Assembly (NCBI GenBank): GCA_003554565.1
Contig: PWGR01000303.1
Span: 1 to 6,116 of the forward strand
Direction of reading: 5' to 3'
DNA from: Clostridia bacterium
Lineage (GTDB): Bacteria; Bacillota; Sulfobacillia; SLMV01
DNA: 6,116 nt
Both the position numbers and the translations under genes were made by a program. Below, piece after piece: positions 1-5,483 of the stretch. The stretch's first letter is position 1. Each line of letters begins with the position of its first letter. The notes beneath the pieces were generated by a model that ran no database searches, had not been told where the DNA came from, and saw nothing but the letters and a program-made list of their open reading frames with translations.

Positions 1-191
1 CTCAAATGGAGAAGAGCCTATCTTTTAGTGTTTACTCTCATGCATGATTCACCGGATGTACGCACAATCCTTCCCAAGGGCGAAATAAGACCCCGCACCG
101 GCGCTGGGTAGCTGCTACGGACCGAATATCTGGCGCCGCATGATAACAGCAGCCGGCTCCATTCATGTCGGGGACAAGCTCAGCGACGCGC

Positions 192-929
192 TTACCCGCG
201 GTCCGGACCGTTCCGGTGCGCTTCGCCCTTCTTACGTACAGCACGGATCCGCTCACGGGTCTGTTCGTCCGCCGCAGTGCAGCTGTCCGGATCCTGCTCG
301 CCCGCACTGACCGCCTGGCCAAACGCGCGGCAGCCGTCGTAGCCGCAGGCCCCACAGTTCAGTCCCGGCAGTGCCGCGGTTATTTCCTCTGCTGGCTCTT
401 CCTGGCCCGGCTCAGAACCGGTTTGCAGCACCGAATCACGACTGGTGCGGGCGGCCACCAGTGCCCCAATGGCCATTATCGCCGGGACAGTAAACAGGTA
501 TCGGGCAAAAGCGAACTCGATTCCCAGAAATCTGGCCTCGACTATGAGCATGGGCACCTTGACCACCGCCCAGGCACTTATAATCACAACTACATTTCCG
601 AGGCTCGCCCCTTTCTGCAGCAGCGACTGCGTCACGGGAAAAGCGGCATAGATGGGCCCGGCGGAGACGGAGCCCACCAGCACAGATATGAGCTTGCCCC
701 GCACGCCCGACGAAGCCCCGAAATTCTCCATGATAACGCTGGGTGGGACCCACACCGTGATCAGCGCGGAAAGAACGAATACTGCCGGCAGGATCTCCAG
801 CATCTCCCGGACGTATAACCACATGTTTCCCAGTGCGACCCAGAACAGATCCGCATCCAGTGCCAGTGTCACTGCATATGCGAGTGCGGTCAACACCACA
901 AGTCTGTGTTTGCTCACCCAGTATTTCAC
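192..929 (-). CDS. Permease half-protein (UPF0718/ArsP-like) with C-terminal [4Fe-4S] domain
   Basis: This 245-residue protein has a membrane part (about residues 10-160) and a soluble tail. Hydrophobic segments lie near 10-26, 28-60, 78-98, 110-131 and 144-160. The stretch GPIYAAFPV at 91-99, followed by SLLQKGA, resembles the conserved core of the UPF0718 predicted permeases, some members of which export organoarsenicals. A polar linker (about 165-185) leads to LPGLNCGACGYDGC, with cysteines 192, 195, 200 and 217. The spacing C-x2-C-x4-C-x16-C is that of the FeS domain of RnfB and the CO dehydrogenase/acetyl-CoA synthase corrinoid protein, so a [4Fe-4S] cluster is expected. The start is GTG: its GTGA overlaps the stop of the upstream permease half, so the two are translationally coupled. 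Family membership is fairly secure. The substrate is unknown, and a redox role for the tail is inference. Confidence 0.85.
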   Translation of the reverse strand: MKYWVSKHRLVVLTALAYAVTLALDADLFWVALGNMWLYVREMLEILPAVFVLSALITVWVPPSVIMENFGASSGVRGKLISVLVGSVSAGPIYAAFPVTQSLLQKGASLGNVVVIISAWAVVKVPMLIVEARFLGIEFAFARYLFTVPAIMAIGALVAARTSRDSVLQTGSEPGQEEPAEEITAALPGLNCGACGYDGCRAFGQAVSAGEQDPDSCTAADEQTRERIRAVRKKGEAHRNGPDRG

Positions 930-1402
930 AGCAGGATCACCATCCCGAAGGCAATGAGTATGGCTGCAATGAAGCTGGCCCCGTTGCGTAAAAGGGCAAA
1001 GCGCCTGCCGAAGTAGCTCACTTCAATGGGGAACGTCGCGAAGCCCACCATGGTCAGCGTCGTTATGAACGCAGCCACGGCAACGAGGTGTGCACCCCTC
1101 TCCACCAGGGAGGCAGCCAGCGGGAAGGCAACAAAGGCGGGCAATATTGTCACGGTTCCAATCGCCGCGCCGTACATGGTGCTCGTTATTGCACTCCCCC
1201 CGCCCAGAAGAGCTCGAATGTACTCCTCGGGCACCAGGGCCAACACCAGCCCGATGAGGGCCAGAATGGCCCCGATCTGCCCGGCTGTCCCGAGAAATTG
1301 TTTTTTCGCCAGCCGAATACTTTGCGCCGTTTTCTCTCTATCGCGCAGGTAGGACCACAAGAGCAGCCCCGCGGCGCCAGCTATCAGCAGAAGTGTCGTC
1401 AT
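926..1402 (-). CDS. Permease half-protein (UPF0718/ArsP-like), first gene of the pair
   Basis: This 158-residue integral membrane protein has about five hydrophobic segments (2-18, 41-58, 77-98, 106-125, 139-157). A charged patch, LRDREK, follows the first. The core GTVTILPAFVAFPLAASLVERGA (82-104, shown here only to name its residues G82, P88, F93-P94, S98, G103) aligns with the same stretch of the downstream protein. The two are therefore homologous halves and probably form one transporter together. Usual members of the family are single chains of roughly 300 residues or more. I chose the ATG at 1402 rather than an upstream in-frame start at 1438, because AAAGGGG at 1410-1416 sits 7 nt before it and the family-like hydrophobic N-terminus begins there. 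Its stop overlaps the GTG of the next gene. The transported substrate cannot be read from the sequence. Confidence 0.82.
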   Translation of the reverse strand: MTTLLLIAGAAGLLLWSYLRDREKTAQSIRLAKKQFLGTAGQIGAILALIGLVLALVPEEYIRALLGGGSAITSTMYGAAIGTVTILPAFVAFPLAASLVERGAHLVAVAAFITTLTMVGFATFPIEVSYFGRRFALLRNGASFIAAILIAFGMVILL

Positions 1403-1409
1403 GAGAACA

Positions 1410-1416
1410 CCCCTTT
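1410..1416 (-). promoter_or_regulatory. Ribosome binding site deciding the permease start
   Basis: AAAGGGG on the minus strand lies 7 nt before the ATG at 1402 and supports that start over the longer reading frame that begins at 1438. Its upstream edge is 2 nt from the palindrome at 1419-1434, so folding or protein binding there could affect translation. Confidence 0.7.
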
Positions 1417-1418
1417 CC

Positions 1419-1434
1419 GGGTGAGCTCTCACCC
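1419..1434 (-). promoter_or_regulatory. Operator-like inverted repeat B (GTGAGnTCTCAC core), next to the RBS
   Basis: Seven-base arms GGGTGAG and CTCACCC are separated by 2 nt. The central 12 bases share the core GTGAGnTCTCAC with the 24-bp palindrome at 1479-1502, and the two centres are 64 bp apart. Two copies of one palindromic core in a single leader suggest binding sites for the same dimeric regulator. A leader-RNA hairpin beside the Shine-Dalgarno is the alternative. I do not recognise the core as the site of a known regulator. Confidence 0.6.
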
Positions 1435-1478
1435 ACACGCCCCAGCATATCCACCCCCGTACGCACCTGCAGCAAACG

Positions 1479-1502
1479 GGCTGAGTGAGATCTCACTCAG
1501 CC
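1479..1502 (-). promoter_or_regulatory. Operator-like perfect 24-bp palindrome A
   Basis: The sequence is self-complementary over all 24 bases, with left arm GGCTGAGTGAGA. It covers the predicted transcription start (about 1498) of the permease operon, the classic position of a repressor operator. It carries the GTGAGATCTCAC core also found next to the RBS. No T-run follows on either strand, so it is not a typical terminator. Confidence 0.65.
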
Positions 1503-1504
1503 TC

Positions 1505-1533
1505 ATGTTACCCAGTCACGGTAACTACGTCAA
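1505..1533 (-). promoter_or_regulatory. Sigma-70-type promoter of the permease operon
   Basis: On the minus strand, TTGACG (1528-1533) and TAACAT (1505-1510) are 17 bp apart. They match the consensus at 5/6 and 4/6 positions. An inverted repeat, GTTACC-N7-GGTAAC (1507-1525), lies across the spacer and -10. The start is predicted near 1498, giving a leader of about 95 nt. The elements were identified by eye. Confidence 0.6.
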
Positions 1534-2011
1534 GAGATTTCTTCAATCAAGATGCAGCGAACTTATCAGCCAGGCCCTAGCTCCGTGTCGTGATCCTGCA
1601 CATCATGTGAGCCCAGTCGAATCTTGCAGCAGAAAACCATCAGTCACTGCACCAATTGTCCGACAGGTGCTGATGAGGGCCCTCCACAGCCACCAAGCCT
1701 GCAGGCAGATATCAAAAAAGAACACCGGAAATGCCGCTGTGGTAAATGGCGGATAAACAACAGCAATCAGCCGCGCTCTCCCCTCATAATGGCATCGGAA
1801 TGGAAACAGCAGTGAGGCCAACATATCCCCGCGGAGCACCTGCAGGGGCAGGGCATATCCTATTACAGAATGATCCAGCGATGGGAAATCGCGCATCGAT
1901 CCTGTACCTCGAACGCGGCCTCCTACGGGACGTGAAAAAGCGTAAACCGCGCTGCATAACCGGGAAATGTCCTGGTTGAACTGTCCATGCAATTGAGAAA
2001 ACATCGGCAGA
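1534..2011. other. Intergenic stretch without a convincing gene
   Basis: This stretch separates the rubrerythrin terminator from the permease promoter. Short open frames exist on both strands, but none has a recognisable product. The most protein-like is a minus-strand frame at 1603-1896 (97 residues from an ATG at 1896) with a hydrophobic middle. A weak GAGG lies 10 nt before that ATG, which is not enough to call a gene. An 11-bp inverted repeat, CACAT-C-ATGTG, occurs at 1599-1609. I see no tRNA, rRNA or CRISPR repeat. Confidence 0.5.
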
Positions 2012-2042
2012 ACCCGCCGGCGCCCGCGGAGCCCCGGCGGGT
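2012..2042 (-). terminator. Probable intrinsic terminator of the SOR-rubrerythrin operon
   Basis: Perfect 9-bp GC-rich arms (ACCCGCCGG and CCGGCGGGT on the plus strand) enclose a 13-nt loop. The hairpin begins 18 nt after the rubrerythrin stop codon. The U-tract is poor: a TTCTG, then TTTT 8-9 nt further on. It is therefore either a weak terminator or a 3'-end stabilising hairpin. Confidence 0.55.
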
Positions 2043-2060
2043 CGAACCGCACTCAGCAAC

Positions 2061-2594
2061 TCAGAAGTTCTCGCAGTAGATCTCATAAAAGGACTGTGGA
2101 TGCACGCAGGCCGGGCAGATCTCCGGTGCCTTCGTACCGCTGTGGATGTACCCGCAGTTTCTGCAGTGCCAGCGCACCTCTTGATCGCGCTCGAATACGG
2201 TGCCGTCTTCCACGCGCTGCAAGAGAGCGCGATACCTCTTTTCGTGCTCCTCTTCTACTTCGGCCACCTCCGTGAAGAATTCGGCAATTTCCTCAAATCC
2301 CTCCGTGCGGGCAACCTCCGCAAACTCAGCGTACATCGAGGTCCACTCGTAGTTCTCACCGTCCGCAGCTGTCTCGAGATTCTTCGCGGTATCCCCGAAT
2401 TCGTCGAGGAACTTGTAAGCGCGCTTGGCATGTTCTTTCTCGTCATTCGCCGTCTGCTCGAAGATGCCGGCTATCTGCTGATACCCATCCTTCTTGGCCT
2501 GCGCTGCAAAAAAGGTGTACTTGTTCCTGGCCTGTGATTCCCCGGCAAAAGCTTCCCACAAGTTCTTTTCCGTCTTGCTTCCTTTCAGATCCAC
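2061..2594 (-). CDS. rbr: Rubrerythrin (diiron peroxidase with C-terminal rubredoxin domain)
   Basis: This non-haem iron enzyme reduces hydrogen peroxide to water in the cytoplasm of anaerobes. The 177 residues comprise a four-helix ferritin-like domain (about 1-135) and a rubredoxin-like domain (about 140-177). By alignment from memory to Desulfovibrio rubrerythrin, the diiron ligands are all present: E19, E52, H55, E80, E83, E114 and H117. C144, C147, C160 and C163 (CRNCGYIH and CPACVHP) bind the electron-transfer iron. It is somewhat shorter than the 191-residue Desulfovibrio protein because the loop near residues 65-80 is reduced. The start is GTG, with GGAGGG 7 nt upstream (2602-2607). 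It lies 33 bp after the flavoprotein gene and is the last gene of the operon. The flavoprotein is its probable electron source, directly or through a rubredoxin. Confidence 0.97.
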   Translation of the reverse strand: MDLKGSKTEKNLWEAFAGESQARNKYTFFAAQAKKDGYQQIAGIFEQTANDEKEHAKRAYKFLDEFGDTAKNLETAADGENYEWTSMYAEFAEVARTEGFEEIAEFFTEVAEVEEEHEKRYRALLQRVEDGTVFERDQEVRWHCRNCGYIHSGTKAPEICPACVHPQSFYEIYCENF

Positions 2595-2627
2595 TGTATA
2601 TCCCTCCTGCAGATTTATTTGCTGCCT

Positions 2628-3845
2628 TCACCAGACGGCGTCAAGCAACGACGTGACCGACCGGGTGGTTCCCGGATCCAGCTGCACGCCAGAGGCTATT
2701 GCTCCCCTTATTGCTCCACTTCCAGTGACGTCACCGATGAGCACTGCTCCAGAAATCGATCCGCTCTTCAGCCATATTCTCCGGTATATGCCCCCGGTTC
2801 GGTCGCAGTCGGTGATAGTAAACATCTCATCCCCGGTGATATCACCGACGGAGAAGACCTGCGTCCCCATCACCATCAACGTGCGGGATAAAGCGGGAGA
2901 CGCGTAGGCGGTTTCGCCACCAGCGGCGTTGCAGCCGGCGACGCTGCCCTGCCGATCCGCAATCTCCCATGACCCGGCGACCGCTCCGTCGAATTCTGCA
3001 GCATCGCCGCAGGCATAGACGTCAGATATTTCCGTCCGCATCCTCTCATCCACCGGCACACCCCGACCGCATTTCAGCCCCAGCTCCTCCGCCAGCCGCG
3101 TCTCTGACCGGATGCCTGTAGAGAAGAGGACCAGGTCTGCCGGCAGCTCCCGGCCGTCCTCCAGCTTAACCAGAGCAACCGGCTCGCTCTCATCCTCCGG
3201 GCAGCTTCCGGTTCCGACGACGGCCTCAGTCGATGCCTTGAAGACCGGGCGAACTCCCTTTCGTTCTACTATCGCGTGAAGGAACGCTGCCGCGTCGGGA
3301 TCCAGCATCTTCCCGAGGAGATGGGGGCCTCGCTCCAGGACAGAAACCTCCAGCCCTGCCTTGGTGAGAGCCCAGGCCGCCTCCAAACCCAGAACTCCGC
3401 CCCCGATGATGACCGCACGCTCTGCCGTCCGCGAGGCCGCAGTAATTGCTTCTCGATCCACCAACGAGCGCAGGGTGAAGACTCCCGGCCGCCCCGCACC
3501 TGATACGGGCGGTACGAAGGGGCGCGCACCCGTGGCAAGTATGAGCGCATCCCAGGACAGCTCCTCCCCGTCATCCATGACTGCCCTGCGGCGCACCGCG
3601 TCGACGCTGACCACCTCCCTGCCCGTCCTCAGCTGGATCTCCTCCCCGTCGTACCAGCTACCTGGGTGAATGGCGATGGACGACGGATCCAGATCTCCGC
3701 CGAGCGAGTGCGACAGGCGCGGGCGGTAATAGGGCAGGAATTTCTCTGCGCCCACTACAGTTATCTCTGCGCCATCGTCGGCCTCACGCGCCGCGCCCGC
3801 GGCCGACACAGCCGCGCGTCCTCCTCCTACGATCAAGATCTTCAT
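2628..3845 (-). CDS. FAD-dependent NAD(P)H:rubredoxin oxidoreductase-like flavoprotein
   Basis: This 405-residue member of the pyridine nucleotide-disulphide oxidoreductase superfamily is closest in style to NADH:rubredoxin reductase and the NirB-type reductases. Visible motifs are the FAD dinucleotide fold VGGGRAAVSAAGAA (6-19), YYRPRLS (39-45) near the flavin, ATGARPFVPP (104-113), the NAD(P)H-binding fold IIGGGVLGLEAA (146-157), FSTGIR (241-246) and the second FAD motif ACGDAAEF (278-285). A C-terminal domain (about 315-400) follows. No CxxC or CxxxxC redox pair is seen near the flavin motif, which argues against a thioredoxin- or lipoamide-type reductase. The ATG start has GGGAG 7 nt upstream. 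It lies between superoxide reductase (48 bp) and rubrerythrin (33 bp), so it probably feeds NAD(P)H electrons to both. The exact acceptor is inference. Confidence 0.9.
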   Translation of the reverse strand: MKILIVGGGRAAVSAAGAAREADDGAEITVVGAEKFLPYYRPRLSHSLGGDLDPSSIAIHPGSWYDGEEIQLRTGREVVSVDAVRRRAVMDDGEELSWDALILATGARPFVPPVSGAGRPGVFTLRSLVDREAITAASRTAERAVIIGGGVLGLEAAWALTKAGLEVSVLERGPHLLGKMLDPDAAAFLHAIVERKGVRPVFKASTEAVVGTGSCPEDESEPVALVKLEDGRELPADLVLFSTGIRSETRLAEELGLKCGRGVPVDERMRTEISDVYACGDAAEFDGAVAGSWEIADRQGSVAGCNAAGGETAYASPALSRTLMVMGTQVFSVGDITGDEMFTITDCDRTGGIYRRIWLKSGSISGAVLIGDVTGSGAIRGAIASGVQLDPGTTRSVTSLLDAVW

Positions 3846-3893
3846 TTCTGGTCTCCCGTCTCCGGCAGTTGAGGTTCAGTCCAGCTCGCTGGC

Positions 3894-4268
3894 TCACTCA
3901 ATCTGTAGATCCACTTCAGATTCCCACAACCCGTGCAGGTTACAGTAACTCAGAGCCCTGAGCACCCCGCTCTTTCCGAATCGAACCTGTGCTCGAACTG
4001 CCGGGTCAGCCGTTACCTCACCGGCCTCCCCATGCGCTGCACTGCGGTAATCACCGATTTCCACCGGGAACTGCGCTCCTTCCGGATGAAAATAAATCTT
4101 CATCCAGGCGATATGATGTTCTGCGGTGTTGGGATGGGGTATCTCTTTTCCGACAGACACTGCAACCTCAATGGACCGCCCCTCCTCCACCGACTCGGGG
4201 ACTTCGATCACCGGCACGTGCTTCTCTGTTTTCCAATCGGCACTCTTGATGCTCTCCGACAGGGACAA
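3894..4268 (-). CDS. sor: Superoxide reductase (neelaredoxin-type, 1Fe-SOR)
   Basis: It reduces superoxide to hydrogen peroxide without releasing O2. The 124 residues match the length of the Pyrococcus enzyme and much of its sequence. Expected iron-site residues are present: the EKH motif (E15, K16, H17), H45 in IPHPNT, H51 in EHH, and C109 and H112 in SYCNLHGLWE. It lacks the N-terminal desulforedoxin domain of desulfoferrodoxin (2Fe-SOR), so it is the one-iron type. I chose the TTG at 4268: AAAGGGGG (4277-4284) lies 8 nt upstream, and it gives the family N-terminus (SESIKSADWKTEKHVP). A longer frame from a TTG at 4313 would add 15 residues that look like leader sequence. It is first in the operon, so its peroxide product is removed by the rubrerythrin encoded last. 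Confidence 0.96.
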   Translation of the reverse strand: MSLSESIKSADWKTEKHVPVIEVPESVEEGRSIEVAVSVGKEIPHPNTAEHHIAWMKIYFHPEGAQFPVEIGDYRSAAHGEAGEVTADPAVRAQVRFGKSGVLRALSYCNLHGLWESEVDLQIE

Positions 4269-4274
4269 TGTCCC
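4262..4274 (-). repeat. 13-bp inverted repeat over the superoxide reductase start codon
   Basis: Arms GGGACA and TGTCCC flank a single base and enclose the TTG initiation codon (4266-4268). It could be an operator or a weak translational hairpin, or it may be chance. A second small stem in the leader, CGCGC-N5-GCGCG, lies at 4290-4304, just upstream of the Shine-Dalgarno. Confidence 0.35.
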
Positions 4275-4344
4275 AACCCCCTTTCTCGCCGCGCTGCATG
4301 CGCGTCGAAACAAAACCTAACCAGTAATGCTACCTGTATTGTAA

Positions 4345-4373
4345 AGTTTACTGCTTAGCCGCGGAAAAGTCAA
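4345..4373 (-). promoter_or_regulatory. Sigma-70-type promoter of the superoxide reductase operon
   Basis: On the minus strand, TTGACT (4368-4373) and TAAACT (4345-4350) are separated by 17 bp. They match the consensus at 5/6 and 4/6 positions. The predicted start near 4338 leaves a leader of about 70 nt. An 11-bp inverted repeat, GTAAA-G-TTTAC (4341-4351), overlaps the -10 and is a candidate operator. No regulator gene is in the window, so redox or peroxide control is only a guess. Confidence 0.6.
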
Positions 4374-4848
4374 CAAGAATATGCAGCGAATTCCGACTGC
4401 CCTCATGACGGGCAAGACTTATCATCCCGGGGGCGAGCGGTCATGACCATGGCGAGGCTCAATGATTATCCCGATGAAAGCACCACAAGTAATGTTGTCT
4501 CGGCCCTGCCAGCGGTTCTATTACCCGATCCGAATCCCTCTCGCCAAGCTATCCCTTCGTGGGTCTCACTTATGGATAGCCCCGTTTCGGCGAGTAGGGT
4601 CTCCCCCGCTTTCCTACTGTGCCTTCTCCACATGCCGCTCCCTGAACACCGGGGAGGCCGCGGACATCTTCTCCCTGCCGCTCAGTCCACGATCCTGCCT
4701 TCGCCCCCACCTCTGAGGCTTGGCCCTCCCTGCCCGGATCTCCCAGTTATCCTCGCCGATCGCGATTGACGATGCATCTATGGGATTCCCTTGTGGTACA
4801 GCCTGTGGATTCGCCTCCGCTCACGGACTGGGTCCTGGAGCGTTTGTC

Positions 4849-4888
4849 AGGTCGCTCAGACATACTGATCTCTCAGTATGCCCGACCT
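4849..4888. repeat. Extended imperfect hairpin in the gene-poor region
   Basis: An inner stem pairs CATACTGA (4861-4868) with TCAGTATG (4873-4880) around a 4-nt loop, TCTC. After an asymmetric internal loop (6 nt against 2 nt), an outer stem pairs AGGTCG (4849-4854) with CGACCT (4883-4888). In total 14 base pairs form. No T-run follows on either strand, so it is not a standard terminator. It could belong to a structured RNA or be an old element end. Confidence 0.5.
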
Positions 4889-5113
4889 CAGGCTATCTGT
4901 GTAGGTGGCAATATAGAACTGCAGGGAAGGCAATCAGAAAGTGCAGAGGGGTCGGTGAGGTTCCTTCTTCCTCCCCGGGGCAGCGTCGATTCCCAGGTCA
5001 ACAACCAGCATTGTGCGTCAGAACCGAATCAAGGGGATGCGCGTTTCATCCCTTCTTGCTGTGGCCAGCGATTATGACGCTCAGGCGCGAAAGTGGCTGT
5101 GATCCCACAAGAA

Positions 5114-5129
5114 AGATGGGCACCCATCT
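5114..5129. repeat. Short inverted repeat, 7-bp arms
   Basis: AGATGGG and CCCATCT are separated by CA. Read on the minus strand the repeat is followed by TTCTT, giving a weak terminator-like look, but no gene ends nearby on that strand. Its role is unknown. Confidence 0.35.
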
Positions 5130-5405
5130 CGTGTCATGGCACCCTGTTAGCCAGTCCCAACACAGCGAAGGTGTTTGCGGGCCCGAATGTGACACGCATT
5201 TGTCCAGGGGCAAGCGCTGTTATGTACAGACTCCATTGCCCTGAATGCCCATGAGACCAGTTTGCCCACAGCGTTGTCGATTTTTGCAATCTACGCTTGG
5301 TCCTGCTCCACGTGGCACCGGGTCATCTCCTCCCGTCATTGCTTGACGACGGGCCGGCACGGGGTTCGGTGTGCGCTGCAGGGTTTTCTGATCTGCCTGC
5401 AGAAA

Positions 5406-5434
5406 TTGACGTAACAATGCAGCCGTGCGATATC
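5406..5434 (+). promoter_or_regulatory. Possible promoter of the QueG-like gene
   Basis: TTGACG (5406-5411) is a 5/6 match to the -35 consensus. GATATC (5429-5434), 17 bp downstream, is a poor -10. A perfect 12-bp palindrome, TGCGATATCGCA (5426-5437), covers that -10, and a second repeat, AGCAGAT-C-ATCTGCT (5441-5455), lies where transcription would start. A weak -10 with palindromes over it suggests a regulated promoter, but this is by-eye evidence. Confidence 0.35.
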
Positions 5435-5483
5435 GCATGCAGCAGATCATCTGCTTCGCGACGGGCGAAAGGGGTTAGTCACC

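Larger units (their letters stand above)
4374..5405. other. About 1 kb gene-poor region, possibly decayed sequence
   Basis: The divergent superoxide reductase operon and QueG-like gene are separated by roughly 1 kb in which I recognise no protein on either strand. The longest open frames (4720-5244 and 4443-4769, plus strand) lack a good ribosome binding site, overlap each other in different frames, and translate to cysteine-, serine- and proline-rich strings without a family motif. Inverted repeats occur at 4849-4888 and 5114-5129. A degraded mobile element or a non-coding RNA is possible, but there is no intact transposase, intron domain V or terminal repeat that I can point to. Confidence 0.45.

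Noticed and set aside
38..163. Short cysteine-containing minus-strand frame downstream of the permease pair
   Set aside because: It belongs to a frame that overlaps the permease gene, and no Shine-Dalgarno precedes the internal ATG. Positions 1-191 show no other feature.
165..818. Long plus-strand frame opposite the iron-sulfur permease
   Set aside because: The minus-strand protein has clear membrane segments and a cysteine motif; the plus-strand translation is low-complexity antisense.
1603..1896. Minus-strand open frame of 97 residues with a hydrophobic centre
   Set aside because: Codon use is not implausible, but it lacks a good ribosome binding site, matches no family I know and sits directly behind a terminator-like hairpin. 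Recorded as part of the intergenic stretch only.
2041..2052. tRNA-like GGTTCGA on the minus strand
   Set aside because: It lies just after the rubrerythrin stop beside the terminator hairpin; no anticodon arm or acceptor stem surrounds it.
4466..4633. Minus-strand frame of 55 residues with a GGAG 4 nt before its ATG
   Set aside because: Spacing is too short, there is no recognisable similarity, and it ends abruptly. Considered as a remnant of a mobile element but not supportable.
4720..5244. Plus-strand frame of 174 residues
   Set aside because: No ribosome binding site, no family motif, and overlapping frames of similar quality. Probably a chance open frame in GC-rich DNA.
4374..5405. Group II intron or insertion sequence remnant
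   Set aside because: The purine-rich minus strand looked intron-like at first, but no domain V, no reverse transcriptase or transposase motif and no terminal repeats could be found.
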